Positions 1-12,100 of a stretch of 64,000 nucleotides of DNA are shown here, one piece after another; positions within the stretch are counted from its first letter, which is position 1, and every line of letters begins with the position of its first letter. The DNA comes from Ectocarpus siliculosus. Its lineage: Eukaryota > Sar > Phaeophyceae > Ectocarpales > Ectocarpaceae. The DNA is taken from positions 2,422,181 through 2,486,180 of the forward strand of contig FN649733.1 of NCBI GenBank assembly GCA_000310025.1, given 5' to 3'. The notes beneath the pieces were generated by a model. The model did not search any database. It was not told the origin of the DNA and saw nothing but the letters and a program-made list of their open reading frames with translations. The translations under genes and the position numbers were made by a program.

Positions 1-102
1 CCACCACTAACATCGCCACCACCACCATCACCAAGCCCCACGGCTACACCCTCATCGCCATCCTCCGCCCCGCCCCGCCACTACCCTTCTCGTCATCCTC
101 AC

Positions 103-3100
103 CTTATGCTCCCCCAGGGCCTTGATGTTGGTGAGCATCAGACCCATCGATTCCTGAGCCGTCAAAACTTTCCCCCCCTCCCCGACCCTCAGCCCGGCCA
201 TACCCCCTTCCCCCTCTTCCAGCACGCCTCCTCCCAGAGCCCCGGCGGACGCAGACGCGGCGATCGCCTGCGATTCCGGCCCGAGAAATGGAAGGCCCAG
301 CAGCGGCTGCACCCCTAGCATTGTCGTCGACGCTGACTGCGAACAGACGTCAGGGGGGAGGTAGAGGGGGGGGGTAAGGATGAGGAGATGACGTCTAGCA
401 CTGATCAGGTGTGGCCTGACTAGAAGGTATGTGCTTAGGGTAGGACTTGCAGGGTACTTGCTTGGCTTGGGCTGCGAGCTAGCACGTCCGACGTGGCGCG
501 ATCAGGCAGCGACAAAGCCTGGGTTTGGAAGACACCGGTGTAATGCGTGTGGAGGGCGGATGCATGTCGGTGGTCGCGGGACCCCCAAGCTCCAGGTGAA
601 GAGAGAGAGAGAGAGAGCGCGCGCGGAGGCGGTCTCGTTTGCTAGGGACTCTCCTGCTCAGCTTACAGCAAGGGGGTGTCCTCAGGCCGGGAGCAACCAC
701 GGCTCAAAATCAACCCAAACAGCAAACCCCAGTGTGCACCCTTAAGCCTAATGATGGCATGATGACGTGCGGCGGTGAGCGACCAACAGACACGAGATGT
801 TTATTACAAGGTTGTGGGTGACACATTCTTCGACGCACCCGAATCCGTGCGCCTCTCACAATCACAGTCACACACACACACTTGCGTCTGTCTTATTATT
901 GTTCGGCCGGACAGCGCGGTCGATGCCAGCAACACACACACACACACACACACAGAGAAAAGTGCTGCTCTGCACCTCAAATCTTTGCGCCCTGGCAATG
1001 CTCCCGACGATGGGGTCTCCCCCTCCCTTGAAGGCCACGCACGCAGGCGTCCACCGGCTTCCCTCGCGGTTCTCGACCACCTTTGCGGAGGCGCACGGGC
1101 GGCATTGCACAGGAGGGGGGCAGGGAGCGTCAACAGATGCAGTCGACGACCGCATGGTCCTATTGTAGGTGTCGAGGGCGGGCATATATCATATATCACG
1201 CAGGAGGACAAAAAAAAAGCACCAAAGTAAGTGGTAGTGGTTTCATTGCCTCCATCGCGCCTTTGGACGATCTCTCGGCTCCATCACGAGCTAGCTAGGC
1301 TTGCGTCCCCATCCGACGCCATCGCTTTCCCTCATATACGCACAGGTCAACACCGCAGAGCTTGAAGGCTGCGTGTCTCGGTGTCGCATCGCACAGCGCT
1401 CTCGTGGGCCGAGATCAGTCCATTGTCGTATCCGTAGCAACCCAAGCCTTCAGCTTGACTCGAAAGCTACAATTGCATTGGAAGCGCCATAAAACCAACA
1501 ACGCCCCCCTAGTTTCTACGATCCCATACAACACAACCCCTTGACCCCATCTCCAACCGTACGGTCTCCTCTTAGTGGCATGGACTCAACCTACATAAGT
1601 AGCCTTGAATCTCACGAGCCAATCAACAAGTCTCAAAAACAAACGCTAAACCACAGCACAAACCCCCCCGCTTCCCCCCCAGACCATTGGTAGCTATTAC
1701 GAGGGTAAAGATGCGACGCTGATCCTGTACCTCCGCACAGAACTCGCCTACGGTTTGACCCCGCAGCAGATCGGTCGTCCAAGTCACATACGAGTCGGAG
1801 ACGCGCTCTGAGCAAGACGGCGCCAAACCATTACCCACGCAGCTCGGCGTCTCTGGAAACACGAAGCCTCTTCTCTCACCTCCGGTCGCGTCTCAATCGA
1901 ACTTGCGAACGCCAGCCGAAGATTGGTCACTCCCACGTCCAGCCCAAAGGCCGGCCCGTCCGACGGCACCCCATCTCCAGGTCCTGCGGCGCAATCACCG
2001 TGTAGCGTGTATAAGGTTAATACAGCAGCAACGGTATCGCAAGGTAGACACGCGTGTTTGTGTTCCTGTCCAGTAGTCTCCTCTCGGACTGCTTCGGAAG
2101 GAGGACCACCACTAATGTTCGCTGAAAAAAAGTACGGTCAAGGGCAGCGTAGTCGGATGGTACGGCAAACTCGGGGTGTACTGATTGCGCACAGTGCTAG
2201 CATAGAGGAAACAGATAAAGGCAATCCCGCCAGCGTCCAAGCCCTGCCCTCCACCTTCCTATTCCACGCTTGCACCTTGTTGGTGCTATACATGCGGAAA
2301 GCGATGGTTGGTGTGCCTGGACTAAGGCATGAACAAGTGCTTCCTTTGTCCGTGCCAGCTCTAAGTCGATCTTCCGCTTCCCAAGCCAAGTACTAGCGAC
2401 GCTAGGACCTAGCAACAAGGCCCGCCAAGCGCTTCTAGCCTTTGGAAACGGCTGTGCACGAAGACACGGAACACAGCTGCGACGCGCATCGACGACAACG
2501 TGCACGCGCACGCACGAGCTGCAAAGTGACAGGGTGTACTCAAATCTCAACAGCCAACACATGCCGAACGGGCATACGCCACTTTGAAGCAAAATAAGCA
2601 AAGCACGAGGATTGCAATGATGATGGTACATCATATGCAAGAAGATGCGGCATAAAGTAGGCACACCGCAGCATCTTTGTTAGGACAAACGCGCGTGCTA
2701 TTGTTGCGGAGGTATGCTCACCTCCGCCGCCCCCGCCCCCGCCCCCGCCTCCTCCGCCGCCCGACTTTTTCTCTTGCTCCTCCATTTCCTTCATCCGCTT
2801 CCCTTCAAGATTACAGTGAGAGACGTGGGCAAGAAGACGGTCAAGGGATGGCCCGCAGAAAAAGCTCCCACATAGTGTGGATGTACACAGCATGGGCCGG
2901 CCCATGAGCACGGACAACAGAAGGGAGACAAGAATGGGGTGTCCCGACAACGTCAATCGACCACGGCGAGACCAGTACACTGTGACGATGTGGCATCAAC
3001 AGCTGGGTGTCCCGACAGAAACTACGTCCTGTCCCCTTAGGCTCGGCAGTCACCGAGTTCCCCCTTGGCATATTGCAGCCGCCACAACACCCTCTCTTTG

Positions 3101-3515
3101 GCAGAGAACAAAATTGGTCCTCAACGATCGACCAAAACACCAGCACCGTTCAACCCAAGCCTTTTCTTTCGTGCTCAATAAGCCCGTCTTGCGTGCTCAA
3201 ACGACACGCGCAAGGCCCTTTTAATCCATCCGCCCCGCCAGCGTTCCAAAACAAAGCAGCAAGTATTCCACCACCCCCACCTGCTCTGATGAGGTATCGA
3301 AGCCCCGTGGCCACGGCAGCCACCGCGAGCGCCCCCCCGATAACGGGTAGCATTTCCTTCCGACCGGAAGGATGAATGTGCCGGCAACTGCCACCGCCGT
3401 CCAGCCCAAGCCCCGCCAGAGCCGTCGGCCTCCTCTTACTCCTTCGGGCGGTCGCTTCTCGTCGAAACGCCATGCCGACTCTACTCCCTGCGACTGATGC
3501 TTGGCGTAGAGCCAT
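103..3515 (-). CDS. Divergent Hsp70-family protein with N-terminal membrane anchor (5' part; continues beyond left edge)
   Basis: Five exons join in phase on the minus strand: 3515-3281, 2802-2722, 1983-1880, 1080-976 and 336-103 (about 253 codons). The ATG at 3515 has a strong context (GCAGCCATGG). Residues 1-54 are Arg/Ala/Ser-rich with few acidic residues, resembling a mitochondrial presequence. Residues 56-75 (LPVIGGALAVAAVATGLRYL) form one hydrophobic segment. Exon 2 gives KRMKEMEEQEKKS followed by about 14 glycines. Exon 3 carries the phosphate-1 loop as GLDVGVTN (Hsp70 usual: GIDLGTTN). Exon 4 has VVENREGSRWTPACVAF and IVGSIARAQ, clear counterparts of the Hsp70 ATPase domain. Exon 5 ends with a segment like the Hsp70 'SPEEISAMIL.KLKE' helix. 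The rest of the ATPase domain and the substrate-binding domain would lie outside the window. Hsp70s are ATP-driven chaperones; whether this divergent one keeps ATPase activity is unknown. Family is fairly certain; the join of exons 1-2 to the rest is supported by phase only. Confidence 0.72.
866..955. repeat. (CA)n-rich microsatellite tracts
   Basis: Two CA dinucleotide runs, near 872-882 and 932-954, lie in the Hsp70-like gene intron that spans 337-975. A GA run sits at about 601-618 in the same intron. They have no coding value. Confidence 0.8.
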
Positions 3516-3903
3516 GGCTGCGGTACAACCTCGACGATATACTTAGCCCTCTGATACGACACGCGATGATAGCGGGGGAGTTGTGATCGATGGGGGGCAG
3601 CATTCAGAAACAACGCGGTGAAATCATGCCGCCGGGCGGATTCCGCGGAAAGCGCAGGTTTCAATCGAAGGGAAACCGTTTCTCCACAGTTCCAAGAAAA
3701 CAGCAGCACATCCATGTAGCTGCAGCTCACAGCATGGTTTTTCGGGCAATCGCGAGTCAGGAGGGAGCATTTCACATTCGCTGTGAACTGGCTGTTCGAA
3801 TCTGTCCTTATGTTTTCACACGCTGCTAAAGGGTCCTGGTCCCGGTTGCCCCGCCGCCGTCAGCCCTTTTCCACCGCGTGGAGCTGCTGTTGGGGCGTAC
3901 TTT

Positions 3904-5123
3904 TTATGTTTTGCATGCCTTAGCGGTTAGACCATTGACCACGCGTCCTCGAGAGGACGGAGCATTGTTCCCACAGGACCGATCACCGATGGCCAATCGT
4001 TCCTTCCTACTTTGCCAAAGGTGGCTCAAAAATTTCTTCCCAAGTCTGTCTATCCTAACGATATCCCTTCCCGCCTTTTCAAACCACTTTCTACTCCCCA
4101 GTACTGCTACCGTCCTCTTCTCTCTATTCCATGCCTCAAACATCTCCCTGTACGTTCCTTGTATTTTTCCCAGCTAAGTCATGTACACTTCACTGTCCGT
4201 ATTATACAGCCGACATTCCGCGACTACATGAACACGGTCTTCGCATTCGAAGCCGCAATCACATTTGAACTTGTCGTCTTCGTCGTCTACCGTCCTATGT
4301 CTTCGTCGACGTTCTCGAAGGCCTATGTCCCCGGTCCTGAATTTGACCTTAAGCTTTGTCCCTGCATCCATTGGTCCATGTAGGTAATCCTTGAACCCTA
4401 TTCCTTCTTTCAACATTCCGTGCACTTCTAGACCCTCGTTATCCTTGGTTTCTTTCCTTAGATTCTGTTCTTCTCTCTCGGCACAAGCAACAGATATCTT
4501 CTCCTTGAACCCCTGTAGACCCTCTGTTTCCAGCGTTTCATCTTCGTCGATGTCTAACCCCTTCCATACGTCCTCTACAACCTTGACCTATTCCGTGGGT
4601 TGTCTACCCCTCTTGTTGTTTGCCCATTTCGCCTCCCATACTGTTCTCGGCAGCCTCTCCTCTCCCATCCCGCACATGCGATACTGCCATGTCAGCTTCC
4701 TTGCGTCTCTTCCCGACCGTAGGGATTGGATCCCCAATTCTGCCCTGACGGCTGCATTACTTGTGCCTTTGGAGCATCCTAGGATGATTTTTTGCTGCTT
4801 TCATCTGCGCCGCCTCGACTTCTTTCACTACCTTCTTATTTGCTTCCCATACTTGTCCGGCGTACTCTAGCGGCGGTACGATTACGCTCTTCAAAAACCA
4901 CCAATTTGATGCGTGTATCGAGGTGCCGGTTTGCGAGTATTGGGTGCAGCTTCCCTGCTCGTGGTTTACCCTTTTCCGCTGCCTTGGACATGTGTGCATT
5001 CCACGAGCAGTCTTTTGCGATATCTTCTCCGGGGTATGTGTGCTGGTCCACTACTGCAATCTCCTCGATCCCCCACTTCCATCTATGTTCTACTGGTTCC
5101 TCCCTGACCTCGTTGCACACCAT
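3904..5123 (-). mobile_element. Decayed non-LTR (LINE-type) retrotransposon, 3' end of reverse-transcriptase ORF
   Basis: Read on the minus strand from 5123 downward, broken frames give peptides typical of the region after the reverse-transcriptase catalytic core of LINE elements: VVDQHTYPGEDIAKDCSWNAH (like 'YLG..I..D..W..H'), then IVPPLEYAGQVWEA, then LTWQYRMCGMGEERLPRTVW. A cysteine/histidine motif, CDCGFECEDRVHVVAECRLY, follows near 4200-4260, and similar coding continues to about 3904. The frame is broken: a shift near 4897 and a stop near 4757, plus another in-frame stop near 4614. No catalytic core, 5' end, poly-A tail or target-site duplication was identified, so this is a 5'-truncated dead copy. 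It lies upstream of both the Hsp70-like and the transketolase gene. Confidence 0.75.
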
Positions 5124-6134
5124 GACAGCACTCTTTTAACGTTGGCAGACAATCTCCAGAGCTGCTGTCGGGGGGATAACAAAAGACGGATAACTTGTCC
5201 ACGTTTTTGAATGTGTAGACGATGAAGACGACCAACGTCGATTAATTGCATGTCGGTGATCGTGCTGCCATCTGCTGCACGTCTCCACCTACGCCTTGTC
5301 CTGCGGCTGATTGTGCTGCTGTGGTTCGCGTTGTGCGGATGCCAGACCACACAAAAACAAAAGCGGTCATCTCGAAAGAGATATCTAGAGTGCACAACTA
5401 CCGTGGATAGACAACGAAGGGGAACAATGGCGCAACATATCAGAAACCCCATGCTATCGATATCTCCTGCTCATGTTCATTGTTGCGATGGACGTCACGC
5501 AAACACGGCGGTATCTGCTGCGTGCGGTGTGTAGACTACTCTGGCCAAGTGTCAGGGAGTCTCAGGGACAGAAAATACAAAAAGGCGGCAACCAAAATAC
5601 ACTGTCATCTCCATGCATACGCCTCACGGCATGCGTTTCTCGCACCTTACGTTGGCCAAAAACTTATCCAAGGCTAGTGGAAGCTCTCGAGATGTGTGTG
5701 AGAGTCAGTGCCTCGCGCTGAAGACTGGAGGATCCTGGTCGGAGTCGTCAGCAGTCAGCAGCGGCAGAAGGGGGCTCGCAGATTGGACAATATGGAGTTC
5801 GAACTTGCCGCATTGGCGTTTTGTATTGGTCGGCGGCGCCGCAACCGAGAAGAGGAACTCTGCACACCTCGGGACTCGGGACTCGGGATCTCGGGATGCC
5901 GATATGCGGCGGGTCTCCTATCGAAGTATTCCCCGTTCGCCCGAGTCTAGAGCATTAAGAGAGGAGCGCGCAAGGTTCGCCGCCGCTCTTCCCGCGTTGA
6001 CCACAACAATACTCTTCCTTCAACGGCAACAACGTCTCCGGGCCTGCTTCTACCCACTCCACCTGAAGCACACCAGGCACCACCGAGCACCACCTGCTAC
6101 TAGCCACACCTGCCGCCCCCTGAACACCAGGATC
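5124..6134. other. Spacer upstream of transketolase; no gene seen
   Basis: About 1 kb between the retroelement fragment and the proposed first transketolase exon. It should hold the transketolase promoter and leader. I found no convincing exon, no clear TATA box and no strong repeat beyond a short GGGACTC iteration near 5871-5893. Confidence 0.4.
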
Positions 6135-9100
6135 ATGTCGAACAAGCGAGTCAAGATCGATGTGGAGAGCAAGGTGTGCATGCGGCAGAGACTACGTTGA
6201 AAGAAATGATGGGTTCCTGTGTGCCACAGAGATCCTCCATGCCCACGCACCCCAGGGTGTGAGTGTTGTGTGGAGCGTGGGTTACGTGGCACACCTCGTG
6301 GCACACCTTGTTGTTGCAGTTGTAACGGGCCGTCACCTATTGTACATGCTGTACGCGTCGATGTACAGCAGCAGCAGTGTTGATCACCAAGGTCCATCCC
6401 CAACCCCAACAGCAGCAGTCGGTGGGATTCACAGCATTACGAAGGCCATGCAGACAAGCACAAGGCTCTCTCTGTGTCGTGAAGTGGTACGGCGGTGCGT
6501 AGTCGTGGCAAAGCTGTGGTTTCTGAGAATACAGAAAATGCGCATGATGCAGCAGCGGCGGTGTCGGCGCCCTCTGGTTGGCTACTGCCTCTATCTCCGG
6601 GGTAAAAGTATGTAGATAGAAACCCATCGCTAAACCCACAGAAGTGGTTGTGATGCACGTTTCACTATGAGCGGAGCAGCAGTACGGGATTGGACGTACT
6701 GCTGCATGTGTGCGTTTCCAAGAAGCATCCTCAATCTGCGCTGGTACAAGAACAGCAGAACCAACCGTGGATACACCAACGGGAACCATTCGCGGAACGC
6801 GCAACCCGTCCGTGTTTTGATAATATCCTCGTGTTGGCAGGATAATTTAGTTTCAATTACAAGGTCCACCTGCTGCAGCACATGTGGAGCCAGTCTTCCC
6901 ACGTACCCATCGATCCCACCAGTAGCGCCGAAGGCGATTTGATACATGTACGTTTGTCCATTTCTCTCTGTGGTACCACATGCTTGCGGTCGACTCGGAG
7001 TTGGTAGCTGTCTGCCGAAACCGAACACCCGGTCGGTGTGTTTGTAGATGCAGATCTTTCGGCTTTGTACCGATGTCATGCCGATGAGCCGCGGATGAGT
7101 TGCTTTTGCCGTTGAGCGGGTCATTTGAACTCTGGAAAGATCGGAGTACAGCAGCTGGTACAACTTCTCAGATGTCCATAGTTCTGCCGCATGAATACAG
7201 CGGTGTACTCGTCAATTATCATGTACCGTTACCCTGGTAGCAGTGTCTTTTAGTATAGATGCAATCACGGAGAGAATGCCCGATCGAGATAATACCCCAG
7301 TGGATGTGTTGAAGGAAATCTTATTTGCAGTGAATGGGCAGGGAAGCCTGCTGGAACGGTGGGCTTGACGTTGATGAATCTGCGTAAGCCTCCACACTTT
7401 AACCTATGCCAACCGAACAAGGGCGGTGGCACACTTGCTGCTGCTGGGTTGGGTGTGACGTGTCGTGTGAAAACGCTTCCAACGACAAATAACTATTCCG
7501 GGGAAGCCACGATATGTGGTGCCTGGTATGAATGCTTGGATGGTGGTGAAAACTGTTCGTTTTCCGCCTGGTTTCATGCATGCGCACACATTATGATGTT
7601 TTCGTCGACTTCGCTGAGCTCACACGTGCACCGCCCTCTCGCCTTGAAGGCAGGGCGGTGATCTGGCGTTTCCCACACGCTTACTTTGAGCAACACCGGT
7701 GTTGCGTGACATAGGAAACATGCGTAAAGCAGAAAGAATCTCCGCCAATTCATTCTCACGTGCCGTGTGCTTGCTACATGTGCATACCCGTAGGTAACAT
7801 GACGCAAGATATCAGTCCTCTTTCAAAGCTCTACAGCAGTAGTAGTTCTCCACAGCAGGGTAGAGTGGCGGTGCCGAAAATTGTGGCGTTGGAGCCATCT
7901 CATCTCGTCGAGAGTTTTCCGAAGACGTGTCGTTTGATGTAATGTATCCTGTTCGTCATGGAGTAATCGAGGTTTGAAAATAGGTCCAGGGGGTGTGCTA
8001 TGTTACGTCACCAACGGTGCGTACGTGGCTCAGCGTGAGCTATCCGAGAATATCCATACAATCAAAAGACTATCTACAGTATACCCTTTCGAGATAATAC
8101 CATAGTAGAAGGGAGATGTGTTGGAGTCTTTGCAGCGAGCTATGTTTTGTTCACACCACCCTATTCCCCTTCGTACATGTACTGGGTCTTTGCAAGTGAG
8201 CTATGTTTTGTTCACACCAACCCTATTCCCCGTCGTACATGTACTTGTTTCTTCTCGTTCGTCCAGGCGATCGACACCGTCCGGGTGCTGGCCGCGGACA
8301 TCGTGCAGAAGTCCATGTCCGGCCACCCGGGCGCGCCCATGGGCTGCGCTCCCATGGCCCACGTGTTGTTCACCAAGGTGAGAATGTCCTCCACGCTATG
8401 ATATGTATGGGGACAGCAGTGTCACGCGTAGCATGCCGGTACCCTTGGTCAGGTCTACGGACACCACCCACACGCAAGTCGACATGTTCCCTGTCTACGT
8501 TTGCCCTCGAGTTGTCCCCAACGCTGATATTGATCATGGCTTCCGTGTGGCGTCCCGTCTGACCCACCAACGAATCGCGTCAGTTCATGAACTTCTCGCC
8601 ATCCAACCCGGACTGGCTGGGGCGAGACCGGTTCGTGCTGTCCAACGGGCACGCCTGCGCCCTGCAGTACATCATGCTGCACCTGTGCGGGTGAGAATTG
8701 TTGTTGTTGTTGTTGTTGTTGTCTTCACATTAGAGTGAAAGGGTTACAACTGCGAGGGAAGTTTTAACTCTTTCAAGTTTCCCCTTGAAACCCCCCACAC
8801 CATTTGTTTTTGGCCAGCCGAGAGTTGATTTTATGCCAATTCCGAAGTTTTGTCAACCCCTGTGCTAGTTTCCCGTATTTCTTCTACCACGGTCTTCTGG
8901 CTCGCATGCTTGCTAGCTTTAACCGCTACTGGTGCGTGTTCGTCCCCATCTGTTGTGGTGTGCGATGTACACTAGAGCTTTTTTCTGGACCCATCTGATA
9001 GAATATATCTCTTTGTATTTTTCGCAGCCGGAAATGTTCCTGCTTTCTGACTCCGAGTGGTTTCGCTCGTCGAAAGCCACACCCAAAACAGCCCAGTCTC

Positions 9101-12100
9101 ATCAGGGGCAAAAAACTTTTGTGATGATTAGTCCCCGTACATGCATGTTCTGACTATAACCTGTTGGCAATGACTGCACATTGTCATGAAGAAAAAGGCC
9201 CGGGGTCCCTCCAGGCTGGACTCCATATCAGAGAGCGTATACAACTTGCTTCAACATGTTGCCCCTTCGTTTTTTTTTTTCTTTCTGTTTTTCTCTAATC
9301 ATCGTCTTCGTCGGAATACGGCCAGGTACGGCGTCACGATGGACGACCTGAAGAGCTTCAGGCAGCTGGACTCCCTGACCCCCGGCCACCCGGAGAATTT
9401 CGTCACCCCCGGGGTGGAGGTGTCCACGGGGCCCCTCGGACAGGGCATTTCCAACGCCGTCGGGATGGCCATCGCCGAGAGGCACCTCGCAGCCACCTTC
9501 AACAAGCCCGATTTCCAGGTACTATTGAAACACTCGAAGCGTTTGCAGATACGTTCGGCAGCTTGAGGCGGTGCCGTTGCGTATGAAAAGCAAAGATCCG
9601 AAGGATGGGTTGTTGAGGACGGAGCCTTTGTTTTTTCCTCACCTCTCGTGCTTCTCTTGTTGGTTGCTGTAGTCGTTATCGGCGTCGCATCGTTTCTGTG
9701 GTATTCTATGTGTCCTTGCTCTACGCGACGTCGGAGGACTGCTATTACATGGTAAAAAGCACCACCATATGGTAAACCGTTCGATTTGTGGCGTTGTTGA
9801 AAGTTGTGCGGTAAGTGTTGTCCGGTGGGGGCGGTGGGGAAAGGCCTTTTGGCTACACCGACCGTGTTCTCGCTTCACACTGCCCTCGTGGACGACGGAT
9901 GTGCCACCGTACCAGCGCGCGAGACAAGCATTTGCGATTGTCTAGTTCTCGTGTACCATGTGTTTATACCACGCTGCCTTTCAACGTAGCCCTGCTGTAA
10001 ATAAGATTATGCTCTCTCTCTCTCTCTCTCTCAACGTTGCTGCTGCTTGTGCCGCATCTGTGGCATCACACGCCAACCTTTCACGACGGAACACCAGGTG
10101 GTGGACAACTACACCTACGTGATCTGCGGCGACGGGTGCCTTCAGGAGGGAGTCTCCTCGGAGGCGTGTTCGCTGGGGGGACACCTGGGCCTGGGCAGGC
10201 TCATCGTGCTCTACGATGACAACTCGGTGCGTTCGTCGTAGGCGATGTTTTTTTTTTTTATTCTCAACAACAGGCGCGGATTTATGGTTTGCGGTTTTAT
10301 TTTTGTGCTTGGGAAAAGAAAGAAGCGAAAGCCGTGCGCTCGAGAGAGGCACCTGGGTAGAAATGGCAAGAAATGTCGGGGTTCCGCAGTTTTGTTTTGT
10401 TGCAACACCTATGCCGGTGCCTTTCGCTCGTCGTGGTCATGCACGTGTTGGGTTGCGAAGCCGCACTCTTTTTCCAGTCGTCGTAGGGAGATTCCCGCCA
10501 CAGTCCCAATTTACCCCGCCCTCCCCCCCCCTCTTCCTCCCACCGCCTGGCGCTGCCATGGGCGCTGCCGCGGCACTGCGCTGCAGATCACCATCGACGG
10601 GGACACCGCGATTTCCTTCACGGAAGACGTCGTCAAGAGGTGAGTGAGGGCAGGTCTTTTGGTCCAACACATGTGCATGTGCGGTATCCTCTTGTCGTAC
10701 ATGGAACTGCAGACAGCATTACGATATGCCTTCGAAACTACATATGGCACCATTGGTGATTGGTGATGGAAACAGCACGCAGACCGCTGTTAGGAGGGGA
10801 CGTGTTTGTGTTGGACGAAGAGCTTAGCGTTGTCGGCGCATGTTGAGAAAACGCAACGGTGGTCTGTTGCTCCGTTCTTGTTCCGCCGCTATCCACAGAG
10901 TAGCTTCCGAGTTAAATCGTCGTGGCAGTGAGAATGCTGTCGCTGTCATTTTTGCTGTGTGAACGTTGCTGGTGTTATCCACCTAGTGTGCCGTAAGAGG
11001 CGGAGAGATGGCATCCCCCCTAGACCGATTTTCGATGTCGATCGCTCCACAACCATTATTGTACCGTACCGTATACCGTACCGTGGTATTCCGTAAGAGG
11101 CGGAGGGATGGCATACTCCTAGACCGATTTTCAATGTCGATCGCTCCACAACCAAGGGGGTGCGGAAAGAGCCAGATACGTCGATGGAAAGCCCTCAACG
11201 AGATGTTTCCAAGCCACAGTTTTTGTTGTTGGAACAATGTTGGTTGTGTGGAGTATTCGAGCTGTGAAAGCCTGTCTACATGGGGTGCCATCTCTCCGCC
11301 TCTTGCGGTAGTTGGCGTAGGTTGCCGGTGTTTTCCGCCTAGTGTAGTTGCTGGCGCTGGTGCTGTGGGTGACGCTGCGGCTTGTATGCCCTGCTGCTGC
11401 CTCTGCTGTGCAGGTTCGAGGCGTACGGGTGGCACACCCAGGTGGTCGCGGACGGCACCAACACGGCGGCCATCATGGAGGCCGTGGAAAACGCTAAGCA
11501 GGAGACGGGGAGACCCTCCATCATCAAGACCAAGACCATCATCGGCCACGGCAGCAAGAAGCAGGTAGGTATTTCGTTGCCCCTGCCGCCTCGTCAGAGT
11601 AGAGGTCTTGGGACACCCGTTTGCAAAATGAAAACCTCCGTAATGGAAAAAAACATCAAGGTCGTTTTTGTTTCGTGACTTGATGTTTTCATGTATACTT
11701 TTGTAGCCCATCACAACGTTTGGCACCACACAGCAGTAGTCGGTGTCGATTGTGCGTGATGGGAATCATGAACAAGTTTAATCTCGTCCGAAAACAACGG
11801 TGTCTCGTCCGAATACCAAGGCGTTGTGCTGACTCCCGAGTGATTGAACTGCTGTCGGTGCGAAACAGGGGCTGGAGACGACGCACGGAGCCCCCCTGGG
11901 AGCGGATGATGTCGCCCACGTCAAGACCACGTGAGTTTCGTTGAAAATGGGCTTCGGAACCGACGGTCCGCCACGCGGGGCGGATTCTGGAGTTGTTCGG
12001 GTCATGCAGGAAACGATCGCTTGTCCGTAAAACATGTATGGTGGCTGCCGGAACGAGGGGAAATGGCACGGGAGTGTCCCGTCCTCTATTGCTTTTTGAC

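Noticed and set aside
1740-1862. Coding-like minus-strand segment (LLRGQTVGEFCAE) between two Hsp70-like exons
   Set aside because: The exons at 1983-1880 and 1080-976 join in phase and align to Hsp70 without it, so it is treated as intron.
3281-3350. Hydrophobic exon resembling the start of Tim14/Pam18
   Set aside because: No J-domain exon follows, and the phases lead into the Hsp70 exons, so a membrane anchor of that gene is the better reading.
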